64,000 nucleotides of DNA. It comes from Chitinophaga caeni. GTDB taxonomy: Bacteria; Bacteroidota; Bacteroidia; Chitinophagales; Chitinophagaceae. The notes under the pieces are model-generated. The model ran no database searches, was not told the origin of the DNA, and saw only the letters and a list, made by a program, of their open reading frames with translations. Shown here piece by piece: positions 41,886 through 51,144 of the stretch; the first letter of the stretch is position 1, and the number at the start of each line of letters is the position of its first letter. The translations under genes were made by a program, and so were the position numbers. The stretch is taken from assembly GCF_002557795.1 (NCBI RefSeq), contig NZ_CP023777.1, positions 5,093,001-5,157,000 of the forward strand, in the 5' to 3' direction.

Positions 41886-44180
41886 ATGTCAATTATCAAC
41901 TTGTTGCTTCGCAAATCTGTCATTGGGTTAATGATAGCTTGTGTATTCAGTTTAGAGGCATCAGCGCAAGCTACGCGTAAAGCTAACATCATTCCACTAC
42001 CGGTTTCTCTCCAAGAAAAAGATGGTTACTTCATGATTAATCCCGGTACTAAGTTGATGGCGAACAGCCCTTCAGAAAAACAAACCGCGGAATTATTTAA
42101 TGAATATTTCAAGAGTATCAGCGGCTATGCATTACCGATCGTAGCTACAGCGACCAATAATGTCATCATATTACGAACCCTGCAACAGTCGCCCGCCGAA
42201 GGCTACAGGATCAGCAGTTCGCCAAACGCGATAACAGTTACCGGCAATGACGATGCGGGCACTTTTTACGGTATGCAAACCGTCATGCAATTAGTACCGG
42301 TGGAAAAAAGCAAAAATTATGCGCTTCCCCTGGTAACGGTAGAAGATTACCCGAGATTTCAATACAGGGGTCTTCATCTCGATGTATGCCGCCACTTCTT
42401 CCCGGTTAGCTTCGTAAAAAAATACATCGATCTATTGGCGATGCACAAAATGAATACTTTCCATTGGCATCTTACCGATGACCAAGGATGGCGTATCGAA
42501 ATCAAGAAATACCCCAAGCTACAAACCATTGCATCACGAAGAAAAACTTCTATGGTTGGCCGTTATGCAGATAATAAATTCGATGGCAAGCCATACGGTG
42601 GCTATTATACACAGGAAGAAGTTAAAGATGTCGTTAAATATGCAGCGGCAAGACAGGTAACGGTTATTCCTGAAATTGAAATGCCGGGCCATGCACTGGC
42701 GGCCTTGGCAGCGTATCCTAACCTCGGATGTACCGGTGGTCCATACGAAGTCGGTACCAAATGGGGAGTATTCGATGATGTTTTTTGCGCAGGAAATGAT
42801 TCTGTTTTCGCATTTTTACAGGATGTATTAGACGAAGTAATGCCGTTGTTCCCTGGCAAATACGTACACATCGGCGGTGATGAATGTCCTAAAACGCGCT
42901 GGAAAGAATGCCCCAAGTGCCAGGCCAGGATCAAGGCGGAAGGCTTAAAAGATGAACATGCCTTGCAAAGTTATTTCATTCAAAGAATGGAGAAATATAT
43001 CAATAGCAAAGGCAAAAAAATCATCGGTTGGGATGAAATTTTAGAGGGCGGGCTCGCACCGAATGCAACCGTGATGAGCTGGAGAGGTATGGAAGGTGGT
43101 ACCGAGGCAGCCAAGCAACATCACGATGTTATTATGACCCCGGGATCCCACGTATATTTCGATCATTATCAATCTAAAGATAAATCTGAGCCTATCGCTA
43201 TAGGAGGATTTACTCCTGTTAGTAAAGTTTATAGTTTTGAACCTGTTCCGGCTTCTTTATCAGAAACAGAAAAGCAATATATCATCGGGGCGCAAGCCAA
43301 CCTTTGGAGCGAATATATTTTAACGCCCGAACAGGTAGAATACATGGTATACCCGCGTGCAACCGCATTGTCGGAAGTATTGTGGTCGCCGGAAGGAAAA
43401 CGGGATTATGATGATTTCTTAAACCGTTTGAAAGTGCATCTGAAACGTTTAGATGTAAAACATGTCAATTATGCGAAGCATGTATTCGGGATTGTAAGCA
43501 AGGTTGAAAATAAGGCAGACGGCCAAGTGAGTGTTTCGCTTGATACGAAATTAGATGGCGGCGTCATCCGTTATACCTTGGATGGTAAAGAACCTACGCC
43601 GCGTTCACCAATTTATAAAAAACCGATCCAGGTCAGCAAGGATATGGATATTTGGGCGAAGGTTTTCCAAGGACAAAAAGCCTTTGGTAGCGGTTATCAT
43701 CAAGACTTTATTTACCATAAAGCCCTTGGAAAAAAAACAACCTTATTAACACAACCCAGTGAAAAATATATGGCCGATGGTGCATTTACACTTGTAAATG
43801 GTATCAAGGGAAACGAGGAACATGCGAGCGGCGCATGGTTGGGTTACGCGGGAAAGAATATGGAAGCAGTCATTGACCTCGGAAAAGAAATGCCTGTCAA
43901 GGAAGTATCTTGCAGGAGTTTGCAGAATCCCAGTCAATGGATTTGGGCAGGAAAAAAGATTACCATCGGTCTATCGACCGATGGTAAAAACTTCAACAAT
44001 AGGACTACTGAAGGCTCTTTCGGAGGGAAATTAATCGGTGAAATGAAATTACATTACCAACCCGGCGCTTCAGCCCGTTATGTAAAAATTGTGCTTGAAA
44101 ATGCCGGGAAGATTCCCTCGGGGAACCCCGGTGCGGGAGAAGATAGCTGGTTGTTCGTGGATGAGATAGTGGTGAGGTAA
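41886..44180 (+). CDS. Secreted beta-N-acetylhexosaminidase, GH20
   Basis: A 764-residue enzyme with an N-terminal signal (to about A-S-A-Q, residue 28). A GH20b alpha/beta domain (about 30-150) is followed by the catalytic TIM barrel. The substrate-assisted catalytic pair is Asp332-Glu333 in H-I-G-G-D-E-C-P-K. Aromatic and His residues of the -1 site are in F-H-W-H-L-T-D-D-Q-G-W-R and P-E-I-E-M-P-G-H. The C-terminal third carries a chitobiase-like module (T-L-D-G-K-E-P-T-P) and a discoidin-like domain. It releases terminal GlcNAc or GalNAc from N-glycans, chitobiose or other glycans outside the cytoplasm. Its product would feed the NagB fusion encoded just downstream. Confidence 0.94.
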   Translation: MSIINLLLRKSVIGLMIACVFSLEASAQATRKANIIPLPVSLQEKDGYFMINPGTKLMANSPSEKQTAELFNEYFKSISGYALPIVATATNNVIILRTLQQSPAEGYRISSSPNAITVTGNDDAGTFYGMQTVMQLVPVEKSKNYALPLVTVEDYPRFQYRGLHLDVCRHFFPVSFVKKYIDLLAMHKMNTFHWHLTDDQGWRIEIKKYPKLQTIASRRKTSMVGRYADNKFDGKPYGGYYTQEEVKDVVKYAAARQVTVIPEIEMPGHALAALAAYPNLGCTGGPYEVGTKWGVFDDVFCAGNDSVFAFLQDVLDEVMPLFPGKYVHIGGDECPKTRWKECPKCQARIKAEGLKDEHALQSYFIQRMEKYINSKGKKIIGWDEILEGGLAPNATVMSWRGMEGGTEAAKQHHDVIMTPGSHVYFDHYQSKDKSEPIAIGGFTPVSKVYSFEPVPASLSETEKQYIIGAQANLWSEYILTPEQVEYMVYPRATALSEVLWSPEGKRDYDDFLNRLKVHLKRLDVKHVNYAKHVFGIVSKVENKADGQVSVSLDTKLDGGVIRYTLDGKEPTPRSPIYKKPIQVSKDMDIWAKVFQGQKAFGSGYHQDFIYHKALGKKTTLLTQPSEKYMADGAFTLVNGIKGNEEHASGAWLGYAGKNMEAVIDLGKEMPVKEVSCRSLQNPSQWIWAGKKITIGLSTDGKNFNNRTTEGSFGGKLIGEMKLHYQPGASARYVKIVLENAGKIPSGNPGAGEDSWLFVDEIVVR

Positions 44181-44396
44181 TCACCCGGAACCGTTCAAGG
44201 ATTAATAATTTTACGTTAACAGCACCCGTCACGCTTCCGTTCTTACTTAAGAATAGCGCATCCAGGCGGGGCTTATTATATCATATGGAACGGCTCATTT
44301 CACTTACTATATAAATAGAGGCCGCCTTTAAAACAAGACGACCTCTACCACTTTGCATTACGTGTTAACCACTTCGCGTACCGGGTACGCAAACAT
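44181..44396. other. Intergenic region between convergent genes
   Basis: About 215 bases. A weak hairpin TAGAGG/CCTCTA (44316-44321 and 44342-44347) may end one or both convergent transcripts. Nothing else was seen. Confidence 0.4.
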
Positions 44397-44804
44397 TTAC
44401 ATATTTACCCAGAGTCCCCAATTCTTATCGAACTTGTACCATTTCCCATCGGAGGCTTCCCATTTCCATTCGGGTACTTCGGCCCAATCATTACCATCTT
44501 TAGACCACAGCAGTTTGCCATCGCTGATTTTTAGCCATTTGCCGTCTTTATCAGCCCAGGCATTCCCGGGTACTTCGGCCCAGGACTTACCATCAGTACT
44601 CCAAACAAGGTTTCCGCCTTTTTTTAACTTGTACCAATAAGTTTTTCCATCTTTCATGCCCGGCCAAGCGCCGTCTTTAGCTTTTTTCCATTCAAAAACT
44701 ACGGAGATGCAACTTGCAGGTTGGTGAGAATTCGCATCGAGTTTACCGGGTCCCGCTACCAGGAACATGCCTGTAGCGATGCATAAAAAGCATAACTTTT
44801 TCAT
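44397..44804 (-). CDS. Secreted tryptophan-rich tandem-repeat protein
   Basis: A 135-residue protein with a Sec signal (M-K-K-L-C-F-L-C-I-A-T-G-M-F-L-V-A-G). The mature part is built from roughly three degenerate repeats of about 30-40 residues of the form D-G-K-x-W-x-K-x-x-x-G-x-L-x-W-S-x-D-G-x-x-W-A-E-V-P, ending in W-Y-K-F-D-K-N-W-G-L-W-V-N-M. The alternation of Trp/Tyr with Lys/Asp-Gly turns suggests short beta-hairpins that could bind carbohydrate or murein. I know no family with certainty. It sits between the GH20 and NagB-LmbE genes on the opposite strand. Confidence 0.7.
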   Translation of the reverse strand: MKKLCFLCIATGMFLVAGPGKLDANSHQPASCISVVFEWKKAKDGAWPGMKDGKTYWYKLKKGGNLVWSTDGKSWAEVPGNAWADKDGKWLKISDGKLLWSKDGNDWAEVPEWKWEASDGKWYKFDKNWGLWVNM

Positions 44805-45185
44805 TATTAAACGAGGATTTTAAAGGTTATCCAATAGAAAAACAGCCCTATTGAGAGCAGAAATTATAAGCATGACCATCAATCCTTCCCGGGAGAATTT
44901 ATGGAGTGTGTATATTATAAGTAACGAGATTTCAATGAATTTGGATTTTTACCCCGAAGCTTAACCTGGAGAATTTTTTATGAATTAAGATAAATTTTGC
45001 AAAAAAATTCACCCGCTAAATGTTTAGCTTTTGTACATTTGCAACTTGCACTAATTTTATGGATAGCTTATGAATTTTCAATAATTCGGGAGGGATATTT
45101 AACAAATATTAAATATTTGTCCTAGATACCTGTAAATTTTATATTTTTCCGGCTCGTTTTTAAAACGCATATAAAACATTGACTC
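44805..45185. other. Intergenic region upstream of the nagB fusion
   Basis: About 380 AT-rich bases with the probable promoter at 45034-45041 and no gene. No operator palindrome like that at 34968 was seen here. Confidence 0.5.
45034..45041 (+). promoter_or_regulatory. -7 element of the nagB-LmbE gene
   Basis: TACATTTG is a full match to TAnnTTTG. The ATG is at 45186, so the leader would be about 140 bases. No good -33 element. Confidence 0.5.
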
Positions 45186-47108
45186 ATGACCATCAATCAC
45201 CAGGAAATTGAACTGATCGACAGTTTTGAACAAATTGCCGTTGAGATTCATCCTGCCGCCAAGGAAGGCTCCCAAGCGGTAGCCCAGCAAATTGCGGCAC
45301 TCATCCGGGAAAAGCAGGCAGCCAACGAACCTTGCGTGCTCGGCCTTGCTACCGGCTCCACACCGAAATACTTATACACGGAGTTGGTAAGGCTGCACAA
45401 AGAGGAAGGACTTAGCTTCAAAAACGTTGTAACTTTTAACCTGGACGAATACTATCCCATTGAGCCGGATGCTTTACAAAGCTATAACCGCTTCATGAAG
45501 GAGCATTTATTTAACCATGTTGACATCCCCGAAGGAAACTACCACATCCCTGACGGAACTGTGCCTAAAGAAAAGATTAAAGCTTATTGCGAAGCTTATG
45601 AACGCAAAATTGAAGAAGTAGGTGGTATCGATGTACAGATCTTGGGTATCGGTAACAACGGCCATATCGGCTTTAACGAACCGGGCTCCAATATCAACTC
45701 GCATACGCGCCTTATAACTTTAGACAATACCACCCGCCTTGCCAACGCTTACGAATTCCCTAACATGAGCCAAGTGCCAAGGTTAGCCATTACCATGGGT
45801 ATCAGCTCGATCATGAGGGCCAAACGCGTTATCCTGATGGCTTGGGGTTCCCATAAAGCGAAAATCGTTCGCCGCTCTGTTGAAGGTCATAGTACCGATC
45901 AGGTGCCGGCTTCCCTGTTGCAGCAACATCCTAATTGCCAGTTCGTGATCGACGAACAAGCAGCGCAAGAATTGACCAGGTACAAGGAACCTTGGTTGAC
46001 AGGGGATTGCGAATGGACACCGAAGTTGATCCGCAAAGCTGTTACCAGCCTAGCGTTGAAATTGAATAAATCCATCCTGATGTTGACGGATCGCGATTAC
46101 AATGAAAATGGATTGAATGATCTCGTTGTACAATACGGTTCCGCCTACGAATTAAACATCGAACAATTTAACGGTATCCGCGACACCATTACGGGTTGGC
46201 CAGGAGGTAAACCGGGCGCGAACTTGCCGAACCACCCGGAACGTTCAGAACCCGCCAGCAAACGCGTGCTGATCTTCTCCCCCCACCCAGATGATGATAT
46301 TATCTCTATGGGTGGCACTTTCATCCGCCTGCACGAGCAGGGTCACGATGTACATGTCGCTTATCAAACATCCGGTAACATCGCCGTGACCGATGAATTT
46401 GTATTGCGTTTCATCGATTTCGCCGTAGGTTTCGACAAAATGTTCGAAATTGATAGCAACAAGAGCTCTAAAGTTTTAGAAGAAGCTAAAGCATTCTTGA
46501 AAATCAAGAAACCATCCCAAAAAGATACACCGGAGATCCGCGCGATCAAAGGCCTGATCCGCCGCTGCGAAGCTAAAGCTACCTGCCGCTACGTAGGTGT
46601 GGAAGACAATGCACACTTCTTAAACCTACCTTTCTACGAAACAGGTTTGGTGGAGAAAAAGCCAATGGGTGAAGAAGATATCCAAATCACCGTGGATCTA
46701 TTACAAAAATTAAAACCGCAGCAAATTTATTGCGCGGGCGACTTAGCCGATCCGCATGGCACGCACAAGGTATGCTTGGATATTATATTCGCGGCATTGG
46801 AGCGCTTGAAAAACGAAGATTGGATCAAGGATTGTTGGGTTTGGTTATATAAAGGCGCTTGGCAAGAATGGGACATCCATGAAATTGAGATGGCCGTACC
46901 GATGAGCCCCGACCAAGTAATGCAAAAACGCCTTGGTATCTTCATCCACCAAAGTCAGAAAGACGTGGTTCCTTTCCAAGGAACTGATTTGCGCGAGTTC
47001 TGGCAACGTGCAGAAGATAGGAATGCGAATACAGCGGAACTTTATGACAAACTCGGTTTGCAGAAATATGCAGCGATGGAAGCATTTGTTCGCTACCATT
47101 TCTTGTAA
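45186..47108 (+). CDS. nagB: Glucosamine-6-phosphate deaminase fused to a LmbE/PIG-L deacetylase domain
   Basis: A 640-residue bifunctional-looking protein. Residues 1 to about 290 form a NagB domain: G-L-A-T-G-S-T-P-K near 53-61, N-L-D-E-Y (catalytic Asp87 region) and G-I-G-N-N-G-H-I-G-F-N-E-P (His160). It converts glucosamine-6-phosphate to fructose-6-phosphate and ammonia. After a linker, residues about 360-610 are a LmbE-like domain with P-H-P-D-D-D at 366-371 and a later H-G-T-H-K metal motif. LmbE enzymes deacetylate GlcNAc groups (PIG-L, MshB, BshB), so the fusion could deacetylate and deaminate GlcNAc-6-phosphate in one protein. Long NagB proteins of this kind occur in Bacteroidota; the role of the second domain is inferred. 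Confidence 0.9.
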   Translation: MTINHQEIELIDSFEQIAVEIHPAAKEGSQAVAQQIAALIREKQAANEPCVLGLATGSTPKYLYTELVRLHKEEGLSFKNVVTFNLDEYYPIEPDALQSYNRFMKEHLFNHVDIPEGNYHIPDGTVPKEKIKAYCEAYERKIEEVGGIDVQILGIGNNGHIGFNEPGSNINSHTRLITLDNTTRLANAYEFPNMSQVPRLAITMGISSIMRAKRVILMAWGSHKAKIVRRSVEGHSTDQVPASLLQQHPNCQFVIDEQAAQELTRYKEPWLTGDCEWTPKLIRKAVTSLALKLNKSILMLTDRDYNENGLNDLVVQYGSAYELNIEQFNGIRDTITGWPGGKPGANLPNHPERSEPASKRVLIFSPHPDDDIISMGGTFIRLHEQGHDVHVAYQTSGNIAVTDEFVLRFIDFAVGFDKMFEIDSNKSSKVLEEAKAFLKIKKPSQKDTPEIRAIKGLIRRCEAKATCRYVGVEDNAHFLNLPFYETGLVEKKPMGEEDIQITVDLLQKLKPQQIYCAGDLADPHGTHKVCLDIIFAALERLKNEDWIKDCWVWLYKGAWQEWDIHEIEMAVPMSPDQVMQKRLGIFIHQSQKDVVPFQGTDLREFWQRAEDRNANTAELYDKLGLQKYAAMEAFVRYHFL

Positions 47109-47128
47109 AAAATAAATTCGTTGATATT

Positions 47129-47163
47129 TCAAGCCCCGGTCATCATATGTCCGGGGCTTTTGT
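47129..47163 (+). terminator. Terminator of the nagB-LmbE gene
   Basis: AAGCCCCGG (47131-47139) pairs with CCGGGGCTT (47151-47159), followed by TTGT. Confidence 0.85.
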
Positions 47164-47187
47164 ATTTCAGCTCTAAATAAGTTTCAG

Positions 47188-47195
47188 TATTTTTG
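47188..47195 (+). promoter_or_regulatory. -7 element of rmuC
   Basis: TATTTTTG matches TAnnTTTG, 21 bases before the ATG at 47217, giving a leader of about 15 bases. Confidence 0.45.
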
Positions 47196-47216
47196 GGGAA
47201 GCCTAATTTATAATTC

Positions 47217-48686
47217 ATGATGACCTTATTATATGTATTGGCAGCACTAGTTGCCGGAACATTACTCGGATATTTCATTGCCATATCAACAAAGAATAGA
47301 AATAGTGTTGATAAGCATTTGTATGATGATTTAAACAAGAATTACCAGCAAGTACAACTCCAGCAAACTCAATCCGTTTCAAAAACAACATTGGAACAAT
47401 TGTACGTTTCCAAAGAATTGCACCTACATACGTTGAAACAAATTCAAGAACAAAAATTCGAAAAGGATGAATTGCAAAGGTATTTACAGGCCAAGGATTC
47501 CGAGCTCGTCCAGTTGCATACGGCATGCGCCAGTTTGAAAAAAGAAAATGAAAACTTGCAAGATAAAATGTCCGATTTCAAGGAGGAAGTGGTACGCTTA
47601 CAGGAATTATCTGAAGAGAAATTTAAAAATCTTGCTACCGAAATACTGAACCACAACAGTAAAGAATTTGCATTGAATAATAAGAGCAATATGGATATCC
47701 TGCTGAACCCTTTAAAACAGGATATTACCCAGTTCAAAAAAACGATTGAAGAAACCCGCAAAGAAGACATCCAGGATATTACCAGCCTAAAGAAAGAACT
47801 GGAAGCCTTGCAAAAGATGAATCAGCAATTAAGCGGGGACGCACAAAGACTTTCTAAAGCTTTACAATCTGATGTAAAAGTTCAAGGCAACTGGGGCGAG
47901 GACAGGCTGAAACTTATCCTAGAAGCGGAAGGCCTGGAGAAATATATCGATTACAGTACCCAGGGCGCGTTCAAAGACACGGAAGAAAACATTACCCGTA
48001 AGCCCGATCTCATCCTGAACCTGCCGGGTGGCCAACACATCATCATCGATAGTAAAGTTTCGCTCAACGCGTATATACAATATTTTAACGCGCAAGATAA
48101 TAATGAGAAAAAAAGTTATTTACAACAATTAGCGAAGAATATCATCCACCATATTGATGATCTTTCCGCTAAAAACTACCAGCACTTGCAGGGACTCAAT
48201 GCCCCTCCTTTCGTATTCATGTTCATGCATTTCGAATCTGCCTTAAGTTTAGCGCTCAACGAGAACCCGGATATATTTGACCGAGCCTTGAAGAAGAATA
48301 TTGTTATCATCACGCCTACCACCTTAGTAGCAGCTATGAAAATGGTGAAAATGATTTGGCAGAAGGAAAACAGGGTTAAAAATGTTGAAGAAATCTTTAA
48401 ACAATGCGGCGCCCTTCATGATAAATTCGTCAGCTTCCTAGAAGATATGAGTAGGTTGGGCGATAGCTTGCAATCTGCTAATAATTCTTATACCAAGGCT
48501 TTGAATAAACTAAGTGAGGGCGCCAGGAGAGGCGATACTATTACCGGGAAGATCGATAATATCAAACGGCTGGAAGCCAAAACAACTAAACAAATCCCGC
48601 AACAATTCATTAGCGATATCAGTTTATTGGAGGATGATTTTGCCGGGAGTAGAGACGCGGAAGCTGATGTAGAAGAAGATGCCTAA
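47217..48686 (+). CDS. rmuC: DNA recombination protein RmuC
   Basis: A 489-residue protein. An N-terminal membrane helix (L-L-Y-V-L-A-A-L-V-A-G-T-L-L-G-Y-F) is followed by a long coiled coil (about residues 35-200, heptads of Leu/Lys/Glu) and the RmuC endonuclease-like domain, with G-N-W-G-E-D-R-L-K and R-K-P-D-L-I-L-N-L and a later I-I-I-D-S-K-V-S. RmuC limits inversion of short repeats and is thought to cut DNA structures. It opens a same-strand run that continues to YpdA; the 23-base gap to the PhyH gene suggests co-transcription. Confidence 0.93.
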   Translation: MMTLLYVLAALVAGTLLGYFIAISTKNRNSVDKHLYDDLNKNYQQVQLQQTQSVSKTTLEQLYVSKELHLHTLKQIQEQKFEKDELQRYLQAKDSELVQLHTACASLKKENENLQDKMSDFKEEVVRLQELSEEKFKNLATEILNHNSKEFALNNKSNMDILLNPLKQDITQFKKTIEETRKEDIQDITSLKKELEALQKMNQQLSGDAQRLSKALQSDVKVQGNWGEDRLKLILEAEGLEKYIDYSTQGAFKDTEENITRKPDLILNLPGGQHIIIDSKVSLNAYIQYFNAQDNNEKKSYLQQLAKNIIHHIDDLSAKNYQHLQGLNAPPFVFMFMHFESALSLALNENPDIFDRALKKNIVIITPTTLVAAMKMVKMIWQKENRVKNVEEIFKQCGALHDKFVSFLEDMSRLGDSLQSANNSYTKALNKLSEGARRGDTITGKIDNIKRLEAKTTKQIPQQFISDISLLEDDFAGSRDAEADVEEDA

Positions 48687-48709
48687 TATCAAAAATAACT
48701 GATACTAAA

Positions 48710-49411
48710 ATGATTAACCCGAAAGAGTTCTTGGAAAACGAAGGGTACCTTATTATACCAAATGTATTCTCGCAACAGGAAGTTGCTTGTATACAATCAT
48801 TATTAAATAGCAAGATAGATCCTTGCGCTGAAGGTACCGCCATCCATGCTACAAGGAAAATCCTGCATGAAATCCCGAGTTTGGCGGCACTTATAAAGCC
48901 GGGGCTACAAAAATATTTTGATCCGATCTTACCGGGTTCAAAATATTTTCCTGTTAAATCAATTTACTTTGATAAGCCCGCTCATTCCAACTGGTTTGTA
49001 AGCTACCACCAAGATTTAACTATATCTGTCAGCAAGCAGGTAGCAACTCCAAAATATTCCAAATGGACAAAGAAAAACGGTTATTTTTCGGTTCAGCCAC
49101 CTATTGAATTATTACAACAAGTTTACACTTGCAGGATACATTTAGATAATACAACCGGAGACAACGGGGCGCTCCGCGTGGTACCCGGGAGCCATAAGCA
49201 AGGCCTTATTCCACCCGATCAGTTCGATCAATACAGGACCAAGGAGGTTATATGTAATGTTCCGGCGGGTGGTATAATGATTATGCAACCTTTAATCCTG
49301 CATTCATCCGGCAGGAGTAAAGGAGGTTTAAGCCGCAGGGTTTTACACATTGAATATGCTGCGATGGACTTACCCGGGGAATTAGAATGGGAAGAGAAGA
49401 TCATTTTGTAG
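48710..49411 (+). CDS. Phytanoyl-CoA dioxygenase (PhyH) family protein
   Basis: A 233-residue Fe(II)/2-oxoglutarate-dependent oxygenase of the PhyH type. Metal ligands are visible as H-Q-D (H-x-D) in S-Y-H-Q-D-L-T and the distal His in L-I-L-H-S-S-G-R-S, with the co-substrate Arg shortly after. R-V-V-P-G-S-H-K-Q-G is the usual PhyH motif. Bacterial members hydroxylate small acids, amino acids or secondary metabolites. The substrate is unknown; neighbours (rmuC, GNAT) give no hint. Confidence 0.85.
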   Translation: MINPKEFLENEGYLIIPNVFSQQEVACIQSLLNSKIDPCAEGTAIHATRKILHEIPSLAALIKPGLQKYFDPILPGSKYFPVKSIYFDKPAHSNWFVSYHQDLTISVSKQVATPKYSKWTKKNGYFSVQPPIELLQQVYTCRIHLDNTTGDNGALRVVPGSHKQGLIPPDQFDQYRTKEVICNVPAGGIMIMQPLILHSSGRSKGGLSRRVLHIEYAAMDLPGELEWEEKIIL

Positions 49412-49509
49412 GGTTTAGCCAATGGCCAACCTAGTACTTGTAGCCACACATATATTTAAGGTTTTCAACCCATTTTGTTGTACATTTATCACACAACCCG
49501 ATATTGATT

Positions 49510-50091
49510 ATGATCACCTCACCGGCAATGTCATCATTATTAGCATTTCCCGTACTTCAAACAGCGAGGTTATCATTGGTGCCTATCAATCCTAAACACC
49601 TCGAAGATATTTTTAAATTGTTCAGCGACACGCGCGTTACGCAATTTTATAACCTGCATCCTTTCCGGCAATTGCATGAAGCGCAACACTTTATTGATTA
49701 TTATGCCAAGCGTTTTCAAGAGCAGAAAGGTGTCCGTTGGGGTATCACGATTCAAGGTGCAACGAAATTGATCGGTACGGTCGGGTTCAACCATTTTACG
49801 CCGAACCACCGTTCCAATATAGGCTATGACCTTCATCCCGATTATTGGAACAAGGGCTTTATGACGGAAGCATTAAAACGTGTCATTCAATTTGGAATGG
49901 AACAATTACAGGTCAACCGCATCGAAGCGGAAGTTATGCCCGGTAATACGTCATCTATAAAGGTGCTGGAGAAGTTGGGCTTTTACAGGGAAGCTATGCT
50001 CAAAGACTGGATGTATTTCGATCAAAAACATTTCGATATGTATATGTTCGTCTTGTTGAGAAAGAAATATGAAGCGATGACAATATCATAA
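49510..50091 (+). CDS. GNAT acetyltransferase, RimJ/RimL type
   Basis: A 193-residue protein from ATG 49510 (a TTG at 49504 is in frame but unlikely; an ATG at 49528 is also possible). The N-terminal L-Q-T-A-R-L-S-L-V-P-I, the central I-G-Y-D-L-H-P-D-Y-W-N-K-G-F-M-T-E-A acetyl-CoA loop and R-I-E-A-E-V-M-P-G-N-T-S-S are characteristic. Substrates range from ribosomal proteins to amines. It may be co-transcribed with the SDR gene 23 bases downstream. Confidence 0.88.
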   Translation: MITSPAMSSLLAFPVLQTARLSLVPINPKHLEDIFKLFSDTRVTQFYNLHPFRQLHEAQHFIDYYAKRFQEQKGVRWGITIQGATKLIGTVGFNHFTPNHRSNIGYDLHPDYWNKGFMTEALKRVIQFGMEQLQVNRIEAEVMPGNTSSIKVLEKLGFYREAMLKDWMYFDQKHFDMYMFVLLRKKYEAMTIS

Positions 50092-50114
50092 AAACATTAA
50101 AAAAATCATTTGAC

Positions 50115-51041
50115 ATGCAGACGATATTAGGAGCCGGCGGTATTATTGGCATCGAGCTTGCAAAAGCCCTCACCCAATACACGACAGACATTAGGATAGT
50201 AGCTAGGAATCCACAGAAAGTTAACGAGACAGACCAGGTCTTCAAAGCAGATTTATTAAACCCGGGTGAAACATTCCGCGCCATCGAAGGCTCTGAAGTC
50301 GTTTACCTAACGGTTGGATTAAAATACCAGGCAAAAGTATGGCAAGAGCAATGGCCTATCTTGATGCAAAATGTTATCAATGCCTGTATCCGTACCGGCG
50401 CAAAATTAGTGTTCTTCGATAACGTATACATGTATGGCAAAGTAGATGGATGGATGACGGAAGAAAGCATTATGCGCCCTAATAGCAAGAAAGGAAAAGT
50501 GCGTACCCGCCTTATAAGTATGCTCCAGGACGAGATGCATAAGAACACGTTCCCTATTTTAATCGCGCGTTCGGTAGACTTCTACGGACCGGGAACTAAA
50601 AACAGCGTTACGAATTTAATATTTGATAATATCCGCGATGGCAAAAAGCCACAATGGCTCGTTGATATCAATGTGCCCCACTCCTTAACTTATACGCCCG
50701 ATGCCGGCAAAGCAACCGCACTACTGGGAAACACCCCGGATGCTTATAATCAAATTTGGCATTTACCAACCGACCCGGAAAAAATTACGATGAAGTCATT
50801 CATTCATCAAGCCTTGGAAGCTGCGGGACTGCCCCAAAAAATCGGTATTTTCCCTCCTTGGTTACTTACGATTGCAGGCTTGTTTAATACCAATATCCGC
50901 GAGATCAAGGAAATGTTGTACCAATACGACTCACCGTATCTTTTCGATAGTTCCAAGTTCGAGAAAAGGTTCGGGAAGATGTATACGCCGTACAGTGAGG
51001 GTATTCAATATATGATTCAATATAACCGGCAAAAAAGGTAG
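50115..51041 (+). CDS. NAD-dependent epimerase/dehydratase-like SDR
   Basis: A 308-residue extended short-chain dehydrogenase. The dinucleotide motif is G-A-G-G-I-I-G at residues 6-12, starting almost directly at the N-terminus. An F-F-D-N-V-Y-M-Y-G segment replaces the usual S-x-x-x-V-Y-G. The catalytic Y-x-x-x-K is not obvious, so it may belong to the atypical SDR group. It could act on nucleotide sugars or other substrates. A possible -7-like element for the next gene lies downstream (CTAACCTTTG near 51113-51122). Confidence 0.8.
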   Translation: MQTILGAGGIIGIELAKALTQYTTDIRIVARNPQKVNETDQVFKADLLNPGETFRAIEGSEVVYLTVGLKYQAKVWQEQWPILMQNVINACIRTGAKLVFFDNVYMYGKVDGWMTEESIMRPNSKKGKVRTRLISMLQDEMHKNTFPILIARSVDFYGPGTKNSVTNLIFDNIRDGKKPQWLVDINVPHSLTYTPDAGKATALLGNTPDAYNQIWHLPTDPEKITMKSFIHQALEAAGLPQKIGIFPPWLLTIAGLFNTNIREIKEMLYQYDSPYLFDSSKFEKRFGKMYTPYSEGIQYMIQYNRQKR

Positions 51042-51144
51042 CCAACCTATTAATCTCATAACTTTTAGTTATAACTCATACTATTTCTTGATTTGACTTA
51101 GTTATCGATTCATCTAACCTTTGCAACAATAAAATTTGTTCCAG

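Noticed and set aside
50115..51041. Possible frameshift at the start of the SDR gene
   Set aside because: The frame is continuous from 50115 to the stop at 51041 and the nucleotide-binding motif is in place from the first residues.
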